Of a stretch of 64,000 bases of DNA, positions 24,607 through 36,408 are shown piece by piece. The DNA comes from Ziziphus jujuba (lineage: Eukaryota > Streptophyta > Magnoliopsida > Rosales > Rhamnaceae). The DNA lies in contig NC_083387.1 of assembly GCF_031755915.1 (NCBI RefSeq), forward strand, positions 4,430,501-4,494,500, in the 5' to 3' direction. Each line of letters begins with the position of its first letter. Positions within the stretch are counted from its first letter, which is position 1. The notes under the pieces were generated by a model. The model searched no databases. It was not told the origin of the DNA and saw only the letters and a program-made list of their open reading frames with translations. Both the position numbers and the translations under genes were made by a program.

Positions 24607-27600
24607 TCAACTGCCTAACAATCCCATACAGGACACATGCTCCTCAAATATGCCTATTGGTAAAGTCTTGGTCAGTGGATCTGCCACCATGCTATAAGTC
24701 GGCGTGTGAACAACAGTAATGAGGCCCTCTTCAACTTTCTCCTTTACCACAAAATATTTCACATCAATGTACTTCACACCAGGAGTACCTTTTAAATTAT
24801 TGGAGAAAGATACCACTGCAGTATTATCACAATACATCATAATAGGCCTTTCAATGGAGTCAACTACTCCTAAATCACGAATAAAATTCTGTAGCCAAAC
24901 TGCATGACGGGTAGCCTCATAACACGCCACATATTCTGCCTCCATAGTCGAGAATGCTGTCACTGACTGCTTGGCACTCCGCCAAGACACAGCATCTTCT
25001 GCCATGATAAATATATAACCAGTGGTAGATTTCTTATTATCCACACAACCTTTATAATCTGCATCACTATAACCCACTACTTCAAGAGAGTTGGTGCGAC
25101 GATATGTCAACATATGATCTTTAGTACCTTGAAGATACCTAAAGACCTTTTTAACTGCTTGGTAATGAATAGGACCGGGATTGCTCATAAATCTACCAAG
25201 GACACCCACAGCAAAAGCTATATCAGGCAGTGTACAAACTTGAGCATACATCAAACTACCCACTGCTGAAGAATAGCGAACATTCTTCATTGCCATCCTT
25301 TCTCTATTATTCTTGGGACACTGATCTTTAGAAAACTTTTCACCTGTCGTAACCGGTACATTTCCAGAAGAACAATTATGCATATCAAATCTCTTAAGGA
25401 TTCTATCAATATAAGCTCTCTGAGACAATTGCAACACATAATTAGTCTATCTTGAACAATCTTGATGCCCAAAACAAAAAAAGCCTCACCAAGATCTTTC
25501 ATATCGAAATGGTTGCACAACATCTGCTTTGTCTCAGCTAATAGGTCAGTGTCATTAGTAGCTAAAAGTATGTCATCAACATACAATACTAGAAATATAA
25601 AACTACTCCCACTGACCTTCATATATATGCATCTATCAACAACATTCTCCTTAAAGCCATTTTCGGTGACAACCTCATTAAACTTAAGATACCATTATCT
25701 TGAAGCTTGCTTATGACCATAAATAGATTTTTTAAGCTTACAAATCAAATTACCATTCCCTATTTGTTGGAAACCAACTGGTTGAACCATATATACATCC
25801 TCATATAAATCACCATTCAGAAAATCAGTCTTGACATCCATCTGATGCAACTCCAGGTCATAATACGCCACAATCGCCATAATAATTCTAAAAAAATCTT
25901 TTGTGGATACAAGAGAGAAAGTCTCTGTATAATCAATTCCTTCCTTCTGGTTAAACCTTTTAGCTACAAGTCTAGCCTTATACCTCTCCACTTGACCATT
26001 GGAGTCCTTTTTAGTTTTAAAGACCCATTTGCACCCAATAGGCTTGCCACCCTCTGGTAACTCAACTAAATCCCAAACTCCATTTGATGCCATGGATTTC
26101 ATTTCATCTTCCATTGCATCCAACCAAAAATTTGAGTTTGAGCTGCTTATGGCCTCCTCATAAGTGACTGGATCTGAATCATCACTTATGTCAAACTCAT
26201 GCTCCTGCAAGTAAACCTCATAATCATCAGGAATAGCTGATCTCCTAGTCCTTTGTGACCTCCTCAAAGGTACATCAGCATCTGCAATAGCTGGAATATC
26301 CTGCTCTTCAACAATGAGTTCGTTCTGACCAACTACTGGTTCATCAACTACTGGATCAACAATATCTCTATCAGGAACAACTATATTGGGAATGAAAACA
26401 CCTTCTTCTCTAAATTGAGGCACCCTTGTTCCATTATTATCATCAAATCCAAAATCATCTTCAAAATAAATGACCCTGTCTGATTCCACGATCCTGGTGG
26501 TGTGAGAAGGACAAAAGAATCTTGAACCTCTAGATCTTATACAATAGCCAACAAAATATCCACTAATGGTTTTAGGATCCAACTTCTTAATTTGGGGATT
26601 ATAAATCCTTACTTCAGCTTTGCAACCCCATATTCGAAAAATGGTGCAAATTAGGTTTTCTTCCTGACCACAACTCAAAAGGTGTCTTAGGAACGGATTT
26701 ACTTGAAACTTGATTCAAAATATAAGCCGCCATCCTTAAAGCCTCTCCCCACAAATAATCTGGCAACCTAGAATTTGCCAACATAGACCGCACCATATCC
26801 AACAAAGTCTTATTCCTTCTCTCAGCTATGCCATTTTGCTGAGGTGTACCAAGCATCGTATATTGCGCATCAATGCCACACTCACTCAAATAAATAGCAA
26901 AAGGCCCTGGGTTCCTTCCAATCTCATCATATCTACCATAAAACTCACCACCTCTATCAGATCTTACAGCTTTTATTTTCTTATTCTTTTAAAGCTCCAT
27001 CTTTACCTTAAACTCTTTAAAAGCAACTAAAGAATCTGACTTCTCACGAATAAGTTCAACATGTCCATAACGAGAGTAATCATCAATGAAGGTAATAAAA
27101 TATCTATAACCACCCAAAACAGTTGGTGTAAAAGGTCCACATATGTCAGTGTGGATTAACTCCAAAACATCTCCACACCTAGCTAACTTATCCTTTCTTA
27201 CCTTGGCAATTAACTTCCCTTTCACACATTCAACACAAGTCAACAGATCAGAGAAATCAATATTAGGAAGTATCCTATCCTTTACTAACCTTTCCATTCT
27301 GTGCTTAGAAATATGTCCCAAACGTTTATGCCATAACATTGAGGAATTGTCATTAACTCTTGGGCGTTTGGAAGCAACAATAGGAGCAACAATAGAATTA
27401 ACAGAGAAATTGAGACCATTATTAAATAAATCAAGCTTATATAAATTGTCACATAAAGTTCCAAAACCAACAACTTTACCATTTTTAAATAATTCAACTT
27501 TGTTATTTCCAAACAAAAAACTATAACCTTGACTATCCAAAAGTGAAATAGATAACAAATTTCTTCTTATTGAAGGTACATAAGAAACTTCTTGCAACTC

Positions 27601-28732
27601 CAAAGCATATCCAGTGGCAAGCTTCAACTTGATTATTCCCACAATATTCACCTTCACTCTTGAGCTATCTTCCATATAAACATGCTGCTCAAGATTGGTT
27701 GGGCCCCTTCGGCTTATCATCCCCTGCAACGAATTAGTAACATGAATTGTTGCTCCAGTATCTAACCACCAAGAATTCATGGGCACATCAATAATATTGG
27801 TCTCAATCATTAAAATATTACCTCTCTTCTCTTGCTTTCCCCTTAAGGTCCAACAGTGTATCTTCTTGTGTCCAACTTTATTGCAGTATCCACACCTTCC
27901 ATTGAAGTACTCTTTCCTTTTGCTAATCTGAAAAACACCATCCCTCGGCCCTTTAGGCTTCATACCAGAAAATTTCTTCCTATTGGGGTTAAAACCTTGC
28001 CCAGGCTTGAAACCTTGTCCTGGCTTGAATCCTTGTCCCTTCTTTTGGAAAAACTTCTTGGACTTATCTACCTGATGTGAAACCATAGCAACAGACCTAG
28101 ACTTACTTAATCTAATATCATCCTCTTCCTTGACAAGGATAGCAGTCAATTCCTCCAAGCTACAACCTTCTTTCTTAGTATTCAAAATCGACCTTATTAT
28201 CAAACTGTGATGGAAGACTCCTCATTATAGAATAGGTCAAGAACTCCTCTCCAATGTCCATCGTAAGATCCTTCAGCTTATTATAATAGGAGGAAAGTAG
28301 CATAATATGGTCCCTTACTCCTTTAATACCATCATACTTGGTATTATTCAATAGGTCCAAATAATGATGCTTCTCATTCATATCAAACTTGATAAACTTC
28401 TTTCCTATCTTCTCAAGAAGTTCCTTTGCAGTATCCACTTTAGGAATACTAGCATATATGGCCTCATCCATGTAATTCTCCATCATCATCATACAGCACT
28501 TGTTAGAGTGCTTCCAATCCTCATAAAGTTTCTTAGCTGCTACAGTACTCTCATCAGTCGGTATCTCTGGTGGATCTATCTCCACAGCCAAATTCAATTT
28601 CATGAAGGTCAAATTCATAACTAAGGTTTTCTTCCATTTCTGATAATTTATCCCATCCAATTTCATCATGGCAGTCATGGGCGGAAGGTTTGGGGTGCTA
28701 CTAGCTGTAAAAAATAATAAACAACAAGACAT
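24607..28732 (-). pseudogene. Copia Gag-Pol polyprotein, broken by frameshifts and stops
   Basis: In minus-strand order: Gag (28732 to about 28180, with GINYQKWKKTL and YYNKLKDLTMDI); zinc knuckle CGYCNKVGHKKIHC; protease WWLDTGATIHVT; GAG-pre-integrase with LWHKRLGHIS; integrase core with HTDICGPF and FIDDYSRY, then [13 protein letters not shown]; reverse transcriptase with GCKWVFKTK, HQMDVKTDFLNGDL and LYVDDILLA; and RNase H with GYSDADYKGC and STMEAEYVA. Breaks are a frameshift in Gag near 28190, a TAA in integrase near 26985, a frameshift near 26640, a TAA in reverse transcriptase near 25695 and a frameshift near 25440. The copy cannot make a full polyprotein. A long leader (about 1.56 kb) separates the primer site from Gag. 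Confidence 0.92.
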
Positions 28733-30298
28733 TCAAAAATTTAAGATAATTCAATTACTATTTTCCAGCCCCTCAACACAAAAACACAAATATAAATATC
28801 GCTTAGGGTTTTTGTAGCATTAAAGATACCCTTACACAGGCCAGGGACAGTCAACCAAATAACCACAATCAAATGCATTAAACTGAATCACCGACATGGC
28901 AACTCAGAACCTGCAATACATGGCATTTAATTAATTTCCACTGCCATTCCAGGCGTCATACAAAGCAACTAAAACTACCGACAGGGTAGCCTAGTTACCC
29001 GTATAGACCCTGGTTAATAAGTGGGAGAAAAATAACATATTGGCAATTTCATGAAATAGGCAAATATAAAACATCCCATCCATTATGTCAACATATATTA
29101 CATTGGTACACATAATGCAGATAAAATAAGTCTCACGACAGGTGAGTACTTAGAATTCCACACTACTATACCAACTAGGCACAAAGCCTCTTTAGGGAAA
29201 GCTAACACAATCAAAATTTTCATGCATAGATATTTAAATTTAATTCAATAAAATTGGAATGAAATAAATAAACAAATAAATAAATGAATAACATCCTTTT
29301 TTTTTTTTTTGGTTAATAAGAGTGAACAATAGATAAATAAACAACTAACCAAATAAATAAATAAACAAAATAAAAATAAAAAGGAAAAAAAAAGTTTTTT
29401 TTTTTTTTGGGCTGCTGACGTCAACAAACGACACGTCGTGCTGACATCAGCACCAAGGCTCCAAACGGCATGCCGTTTCTCTCATCTTCTTCACCCAACC
29501 GGGTCACGGGTGATCCAGTTCCAGTCCAAACGGGTCACGCGACCTGCTAATTCAACCCGTCTGGAAAATACAATTCCGGCCACCGTTTTCAACAATACCG
29601 GTGCCATTCTTCTCCTTTCGGTATGGGCAACAATTTTAAAGTATCAATTTGACTAAAGGAGAGCTTAAAACAAACACCCAAACTTAAGATTATAATCGGC
29701 CAAAACTCAAAAATAAACAACCGTGTAATCATAAGAAATTCCAGAAAATTTTGAGCAAAATAGATACCTTTTGATTCCTCTACTCTTGAGAAAGTTTTTC
29801 CCCATATCAATTTGGTTCAAAAACGCAGAAAAATAAACACCCAAGTAATTCCAAAAAAATTGCAGAAATTTTATTTTATTTTATTTTATTTTTTATTATT
29901 ATTTTTTTTATTAAAGCTTTTCAGGTCCAATTCGAGATTTTAAACAATACAAAACACATCGAAAAACAATTTTCTACCATGCCCAGGTCTTAATTCGAAC
30001 TAAAACAAGGTTTATATACTTTGCACAAATTTGATTCAAAACCTGATTACCACTAGTTTCGCATCACAATTTCTTTTTTTTTTTTTTTAATTTACAAATA
30101 ACAATCGGGCATGTATTATGTTTCTTCACACATCAAGATCATAGCTTCACAGATCCATGCACGCAGAAAGAAAAATAAAATAAAGAACATATATTTGAAT
30201 CCCACATATCATTCAATGGCCACATACAGTTCAATTCGATTATCATAGATACAACGAAGACTAATCACAAAGAAATTTATTATGCATATTGACCATGT

Positions 30299-30310
30299 GC
30301 TCTGATACCA
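30299..30310 (-). other. Copia primer-binding site
   Basis: The minus-strand word TGGTATCAGAGC, complementary to the 3' end of initiator methionine tRNA, lies two bases inside the 5' LTR. Confidence 0.93.
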
Positions 30311-30312
30311 AT

Positions 30313-30817
30313 TGTTAGAAATTTTATGGATCTAAATATACATAATAAATTCTATTAATCATAAATTACTAACCTCCAAACGCAGCCATTGATAAATTAA
30401 ATCTTTAATTCTGCAAAATAGAAAACAATATAAAGTAGTGCCTATGGACACACTACTCTCAAACTACTCTCAGATCTCTGAAAACCCTAATATCAAAATA
30501 CCGTATGACATTCTTTGTTTGCTTGCCCTAAACCTTTTATAGTCTCTGCAAGTCATACTTACCCATTAATTTTTAACACACACAAAATACTAATAATTTA
30601 ATAATATAATAATACTAGAAAAAATATGGATAAGTCATTGGCTTTTAAAGAGAGTTGATCCTCCAGTCTAATGGGCTAACTGGAGTCTTATAGAGAGTGT
30701 GTGACCAAGAGCCCTACTACAAAATAATAAAATAAGTCATTCCCATTAATGGCATAAATAGACCCTGTAAGTGAGTAATTGATTATGTTAAGTACACAAA
30801 TATTAATTTATTCAACA
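30313..30817 (-). repeat. Copia 5' LTR (in element orientation)
   Basis: 505 bp with TG..CA ends, the partner of the left LTR. It should carry the element promoter. Confidence 0.95.
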
Positions 30818-30822
30818 CATAA

Positions 30823-31457
30823 AAGTTTGTATTTTCAACATGGTCTGAATTGAAAATCCAATAATATATGTGAAACTTGCTTAAAATATATAAAGGTTTT
30901 ACGAATCGACGCAGATAAATCCACCGGAATACACTCACCTTTAAGTTTCCGATCTTTTTTTTATTATCAAAAATAAAAAAAAAGCAAAATAAAATTGGTG
31001 CTGGCCACGAAAAGGGAGCATACGATTTAATTATAATTAATTACCACTTTACCATTCACCATGATTATTCGACTCTTTCTAATACAAAACAATTTTCTTT
31101 TACTTATTTATTTTTTTATCATTAAGATAATATATACTTTAGACAACTAAAAATGAAAATTCAATATCAAATTAAACAAGGAACAACCAAACCATAGGAA
31201 TTTATAAATTAGGTGGGGTTTAGTATTTCACCCAAAAAAAAAAAAAAATGTATCCAATCACAAAAGCCAAAACAAGGATTGCAATATTTAATTTAGTTAG
31301 TCACTTTTCATTTTAAAATTTAGACCTTAAGCAATTAGCAAGCAACGAATTTGAAATCTGTTTTAGTAACATCCTACAAATTACAAGCTAGCTTCCTAGA
31401 AACTGGCACACAATACCATGTCACGGGTGACGATGGAGTGACTTTTTGGCTAGCTTT
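30823..31457. other. unit 1 spacer between Copia element and LINE fragment
   Basis: From about 30995 (ggccacgaaaagggagcat) it aligns by eye with 37345 onward in unit 2 and 44221 onward in unit 3. It is non-coding. Confidence 0.6.
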
Positions 31458-31469
31458 TGTGACGACTTT

Positions 31470-31810
31470 TTTTTTTTTTTTTTTTTGGGGGTGAAACTGA
31501 GATTCGATTAGAACCCAAAAACAAGGGGCTGGCAAAAAAACCAAGACCCCGATTCAGGGAGCTATACCAACATCACTATCCTGAATCAAAAACAAAGCAA
31601 TAGAAGATGGCAAGGAGCTGAGGTTGACCTCTCCATAGAACCTCTGTTGCTTTGCCCATTGACCTACTGCATGAGCGGCTCTATTAGCCACTCTATCTGA
31701 CCAAACAAAAATCACGTTAACAAACAAAGAAATCAAAAGAAAAATAGAGTTTGCAATATGTTCAGCTTTCTAGTGGATGTGTTTTGTATCTTTGATATTC
31801 AAACCCTCAA
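31470..31810 (-). mobile_element. 5'-truncated LINE, 3' end with poly-A tail
   Basis: A T-run at 31467-31486 is the poly-A tail in minus orientation. The minus strand encodes an RNase H tail (VWSDRVANRAAHAVGQWA) as in plant L1-type LINE ORF2. A 12-bp target duplication tgtgacgacttt flanks it (31458-31469 and 31811-31822). Unit 2 keeps the empty site at about 37852-37863. Confidence 0.85.
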
Positions 31811-31822
31811 TGTGACGACTTT

Positions 31823-32810
31823 GCTTCCGCAGAAATATATATATATATATATATATAAATAAGGAAATTTCTTTTTTTCCTTTCTTTTTTTTGGCTGAAA
31901 ATATTTAAATAAACTTCGCAATTGGCAATACAAACACATATTTCCCTTAAAATAATAAAAAACAAAATAAAAAAAATGTAGGCCTGCTTCGCAAAACGTT
32001 TCTTGCGGTACATCCGTACACATGAATATTTTTTATGTTTTACTTGATTCACTTTATTCAATTGAAAACAAAAGGCAATAAATTAGTCGATTATTTATAA
32101 ACTACACAGTTATTGGTAATTTTATAGTGATGATTTTAATTCAGAAAAAGCAAACATTATTCTTCGAGGTTCTTATTGAAAATTTTTCCGCGCAAGTTAA
32201 AGGAAATAAAAAGAAAAACCTAAAGAAAGGAAAAAAACAACTTTTCCCTAACTTGGACAATTTAAGCCTTCGAAATCTTATGGATGATGCAAATATATAT
32301 TTATAAAGTTAAGCAATAACTAATGCAAAAAGTAAAATGAAATGTTCACTAGCCACCAAAAATAAACTTTGTAATTTATTTAAAAACATACTAGAAAACG
32401 CAGACCATTCTTCGAGTTATATATACCTCTCCTTGACCAAGCCTCTTACGTACCCAATTCTAATTTCCAACCAAGACGTACACACCAAAAAATTAAGGCA
32501 ATCCCCCCTACCAGTATTCATTGCCACGCAAGTTATAAAATAAAAAAATAAAATAAATTGAAAAAGAAATAAAAACAAAAAAAAACAATTTTCCAACTTT
32601 GCATCTTCCAGGACTTGGTCAATTTAGTCTCCTAAATCTTTTGAATGATACGAAAAAAATATATGTATGTATACACACACACATATATAAATATAATTGA
32701 CTTTTTTTTTTATAAATATATATATATATATATATATAAAAGTTTGAATCTCTATACATATAAAGGTAATTAGCAATTAATAAGGAAAAAGTAAAACGAA
32801 ATGTTCACAC
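31823..32810. other. unit 1 CYP94A upstream spacer
   Basis: Non-coding, AT-rich, with (TA)n tracts. Homologous blocks lie at about 37870-38890 (unit 2) and 44735-45600 (unit 3). It contains the extra promoter-like copy listed separately. Confidence 0.6.
32325..32545 (+). repeat. extra copy of the CYP94A promoter/5' leader, unit 1
   Basis: The block shares with the true CYP94A upstream region the words aaatgttcac.tagc.acc, aaaacgcagacca, ttctaatttccaaccaagacgt and aaggcaatccc. At the position of the start codon it has no ATG in the matching context and no P450 sequence follows. It looks like a tandem promoter duplication stranded upstream. Confidence 0.65.
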
Positions 32811-32894
32811 TAGCTACCAAGCAGAAACTTCATTATAACATATTTTTATCTAGAAACATACTATAAAACGCAGACTAGTATTAACCTTCAGACC

Positions 32895-32902
32895 TATAAA
32901 TA
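32895..32902 (+). promoter_or_regulatory. TATA box of CYP94A copy 1
   Basis: Tataaata lies 134 bp before the start codon. The same word precedes copies 2 and 3 in aligned sequence. Confidence 0.75.
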
Positions 32903-32965
32903 CCTGTCCTTTAACAAAGTCTCCTCCAATTCATATCCAGTTCTAATTTCCAACCAAGACGTGCG

Positions 32966-32993
32966 GACACACACACACACACACACACACACA
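32966..32993. repeat. (AC)n microsatellite in the 5' leader of CYP94A copy 1
   Basis: About 13 AC units. Copies 2 and 3 have only three to four units at the aligned place. Confidence 0.9.
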
Positions 32994-33035
32994 GAGCAAA
33001 TTAAAGCAATCCCAACCTACCTGCCAGTGATTACC

Positions 33036-34565
33036 ATGAATATTCCTCCTCAACTTTTAGTATCCTCATTCCTTTTCATTCTTCCACTGCTCTTCCTCTT
33101 CATCTTCACCAAGAAGAAGAACAAGTCATCTCCCAATTCAACCAAACAACAGCTCCCAAAGTCATATCCATTAGTCGGACATTACTTCTCCATCTCACCC
33201 AACCAGCACCGCCGCAACCAATACACCACCGAGGTTCTCCAGAACTCCCCGGCCGCCACCTTCGTCTTCCGCCATTTATTCGGCGCCCGCCGGATCACAA
33301 CAGCCAACCCCGCCGTGGTCCAGCACATTCTCAAGACCAACTTCTCCATCTACCAAAAGGGCGATTCCTTTAGGATTCCCCTCTCCGACTTCCTGGGCGA
33401 CGGTATTTTCAACGCTGACGGCGACAACTGGAAGTTTCAGAGACAGGTCGCCAGCCACGAATTCAACACGAAATCGCTCCGGAAATTCATCGAGACGGTT
33501 GTGGAAACGGAGCTCTCCGATCGTCTGCTTCCGATTCTCTCGGAAGCCGCGTCTGATAATTCCGTCCTCGATTTCCAAGACATACTCCAGCGGTTCGCTT
33601 TCGACAACATATGCAAGATCGCTTTCGGATTCGACCCCGCTTACTTATCTCCATCGCTTCCCGATGCGAAATTCGCTCTGGCTTTCGACGATGCCGTTTC
33701 GATTAGCAGCCAAAGGAATATTTCCTCCGTCCCGTGGGTTTGGAAAATCAAGAAGATTTTCGGCATCGGATCCGAAAAGCAGCTTGCTCAATCGATTTCG
33801 GAAGTCAGAGACTTCGCCACCCACATTGTCCGAGAAAAGAAAAAGGAACTCGCCGAGAAAAGCTCTGTCGATTCCGTCGATCTGCTGTCTCGGTTCTTGA
33901 GCTCTGGCCATTCCGACGAGAAATTCGTCACGGACATAGTCATCAGCTTCATACTGGCAGGGAAGGACACAACCTCGGCGGCTCTCACGTGGTTTTTCTG
34001 GCTCGTGGCTGTCAATCCACATGTAGAGAAGCAAATTCTGAAAGAAATCAACGACCAATCAGAGACGTCAGTTTACAGCGAAGTGAAAGAAATGGTATAC
34101 ACTCAGGCCGCATTGTGCGAGAGCATGCGGCTCTATCCTCCGGTTCCTGCGGATGCTAAAGAGGCGGCGGTGGATGACGTATTGCCAGACGGAACGGTGG
34201 TGAAGAAGGGGGACAAGGTCGTGTACCATCCGTACGCAATGGGGAGGATGGAGAATGTATGGGGAAAAGATTGGGCGGAGTACAGACCCGAACGGTGGCT
34301 GGAATGGAACGAGGAGAGTAAGAAGTGGAGCTTAGTGATGAGGGACTCCTACACTTACCCTGTGTTCCAGGCAGGGCCAAGGATATGTTTGGGGAAAGAA
34401 ATGGCATTCTTGCAGATGAAAAGGGTGGTAGCTGGGGTTCTGCGCCGGTTCCGGGTGGTGCCGGCGATGGCGGAAGGGACTGAGCCAGTGTTCATTTCTC
34501 ACTTGACTTCCAAAATGAAAGGTGGGTTTCCGGTCAGGTTTGTGGAAAGGGGTGGAACAGAGTAA
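33036..34565 (+). CDS. CYP94A: cytochrome P450, CYP94A-type fatty acid hydroxylase, copy 1
   Basis: Intronless, 509 residues, starting at the ATG (MNIPPQ) conserved in all three copies; an upstream in-frame extension falls in the AC repeat. A hydrophobic anchor spans about 8-28, followed by the proline-rich KSYPLVGHY. Visible P450 motifs are the I-helix AGKDTTSA (about 307-314), ExxR in ESMRLYPP (about 361-364), PERW (about 417-420) and the heme loop FQAGPRICLG with Cys451. WKFQRQVASHEFNTKSLRKF is typical of CYP94A, whose characterised members omega-hydroxylate fatty acids at the endoplasmic reticulum, for cutin and defence lipids. CYP94B/C jasmonate oxidases are the main alternative. A TATA box lies upstream. 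About two dozen residues differ from copy 3. Confidence 0.93.
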   Translation: MNIPPQLLVSSFLFILPLLFLFIFTKKKNKSSPNSTKQQLPKSYPLVGHYFSISPNQHRRNQYTTEVLQNSPAATFVFRHLFGARRITTANPAVVQHILKTNFSIYQKGDSFRIPLSDFLGDGIFNADGDNWKFQRQVASHEFNTKSLRKFIETVVETELSDRLLPILSEAASDNSVLDFQDILQRFAFDNICKIAFGFDPAYLSPSLPDAKFALAFDDAVSISSQRNISSVPWVWKIKKIFGIGSEKQLAQSISEVRDFATHIVREKKKELAEKSSVDSVDLLSRFLSSGHSDEKFVTDIVISFILAGKDTTSAALTWFFWLVAVNPHVEKQILKEINDQSETSVYSEVKEMVYTQAALCESMRLYPPVPADAKEAAVDDVLPDGTVVKKGDKVVYHPYAMGRMENVWGKDWAEYRPERWLEWNEESKKWSLVMRDSYTYPVFQAGPRICLGKEMAFLQMKRVVAGVLRRFRVVPAMAEGTEPVFISHLTSKMKGGFPVRFVERGGTE

Positions 34566-34903
34566 TGCAAAGAAGAACAAGTTCGTGGCAAAGAAGGTCG
34601 AAAGAAGAGTATCTTTTGCTGTAAATATTATGTTTTGTTTATTTGGTTAGGCGTTGGAATTTAAGATAATTGTTTGAGGTTTTGTTTTAAGTAGGATATA
34701 TTATCTATGTTGTTATATATATTATTTTTTTGATGGGTGTAAAAGATATTTGTTGTTACTTTGTTGTAACTTGTATGTGACTTTGATTTTGATTGTTCAA
34801 AAAAATACGAGTAAAGATCCAAGTGAACATGATCATTGTCTTTCTTGCTTCATTAATAAATAATTCATAGCATTGTACCTACTCCCTTCATAGCATTGTA
34901 CCA
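34566..34903 (+). other. 3' UTR and downstream region of CYP94A copy 1
   Basis: The sequence aligns closely with 42574-42925 (copy 2) and 63679-64000 (copy 3), including gcaaagaagaacaagtt and the word ttgttgtaacttgtatgtgac. It is non-coding. Confidence 0.75.
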
Positions 34904-34911
34904 CTAGGGAG

Positions 34912-36042
34912 TAGGGATGGGCAAAATCCAATTTAATCCGTTCAACCCGTCTAATCAAATCCATTTTTAACAGTTTCAATTGTATTTTTACATCAATTGG
35001 ATTGGATTGGATTCACAATATTATAAATGATATGGATTGGATTGGTTATGGGTTGCAAATATAAATCTAATCCAATCCAATCCAAATAATATATTATATA
35101 ACTAAAAAATTATATATTTTTTATTTTTTTCATTTTTATATATTAATTTTAGAATATTTTTTTCATTTTTATATATTAATTTTTAAATTTTTTTTTCCAT
35201 TTTTATATATTGATTTTTAATATATATATATATATATATATTTTTTTTTCTTTTACATTCTCATATTCCAAATCTCAAATTAAATTGTAAGTTGTAACCC
35301 TAAACTAAACATTTACTTTTATTGCCGCCCACCACTAGTCCATCACTATCACCATAATATATATATTTTTTTTACATCCCCATCATATATATATATATAT
35401 ATATATTGTATTCAATGGTTACACTTATATATATATATATATATATATATGTTTAAATATAATTTATTGCTAATTTTATTGTTTTGATCTTTGTAGAGTT
35501 TACAGAATCAACTAAAATTAGTGAACCTGTCAACATTGATTGACTTATGATTTACCAAAGTTTTAAGGTTAAAAAAGAAAAAAAAATTATGCATTGATTC
35601 TTGAGCGAATAAATTTTGACGAATATATTATTTTACATTATTTGTTCTAACAATTTTAATTTGATTTTATAAGAGTGAGATGATGACATTAATGTTTGCT
35701 ATTTAATAAGTGTATGATGAGTATCATTTGCTATATTTTCTTCTTTATTTTCCATTGAAGACTATGTTGTATTATTCTAATTGTATTTTATGTTTGGATA
35801 ATCATAATTTATTATTTATATTTTTTATTTGAAATTTTTTTTATTTGTATTATATATTTATAAATTAGTAAGTTTCAAACCGATCAACCAATCCAAACCA
35901 AACCGATCATAAACGATTTTGTTTGGTTTGGATTTAATGCTTCAATGGTTTGGTTTTGATTGTAAATTAGAAAAACCGATATGTATGGATTGGGTTGTAT
36001 TTCTGTCCAAAACCGAACCAACCCAATCCATATCCACCCCTA
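34912..36042. mobile_element. hAT-like non-autonomous DNA transposon, 1131 bp
   Basis: Ends are tagggatgggca and, inverted, tagggg tggata. It is flanked by 8-bp duplications ctagggag (34904-34911) and ctagagag (36043-36050), 7 of 8 matching. Copy 2 has an empty site (accactagagag). Near the ends are repeats of the type aatccaatccaa and accgaaccaaccc. No transposase is present. Confidence 0.8.
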
Positions 36043-36050
36043 CTAGAGAG

Positions 36051-36408
36051 AGAGAGCCACAAAGAAAAAATAAAAAATGCCACTGTTCGAGAAATCATGG
36101 GATTAAAGCTGGTCTAACTTATATTCTTTTATATATGCATATATATATATATATATATATATTGGTTTGTCTAAGTTGATCGAATTTGTTGTGAATACTT
36201 TGACCGAATTTTCGCTTTCCCAACCTACAAATCAACTCGTCCTGAGCTTGAAATTTCCCTTTAATTTGTTGGACATGCTCTAACCTGTAAAATAGAGATG
36301 TTCACGGGATTTTTCTTATTTTATTTTTTGATCAACCATTCATATATGGTAATGGGGTTTTTTCTAAGTCTGTTTTCTATAAAATCAAACGTGATGATCA
36401 TTATGGCC
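36051..36408. other. end of unit 1 and junction with unit 2
   Basis: To about 36130 it still aligns with the copy 2 downstream region (gccac..agaaaaaataaaaaatgccactgt). The rest is non-coding with no match seen elsewhere in the window. Confidence 0.5.

Larger units (their letters stand above)
23556..30817 (-). mobile_element. Ty1/Copia LTR retrotransposon, structurally complete but coding-defective
   Basis: The element is 7262 bp, flanked by the 5-bp target duplication cataa (23551-23555 and 30818-30822). LTRs are 506 and 505 bp with TG..CA ends. Next to the right LTR is a primer-binding site for initiator Met tRNA (TGGTATCAGAGC). Next to the left LTR is a polypurine tract. The gene order on the minus strand, Gag, protease, integrase, reverse transcriptase, RNase H, defines Copia. 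By eye the LTRs differ at roughly 25-30 sites, mostly transitions, so the insertion is not recent. Confidence 0.95.

Noticed and set aside
33276..34580. several open frames of 80-140 codons in other frames of CYP94A copy 1, and the same at copies 2 and 3
   Set aside because: They are shadows of the GC-rich P450 coding sequence; they recur in all copies because the DNA is duplicated.
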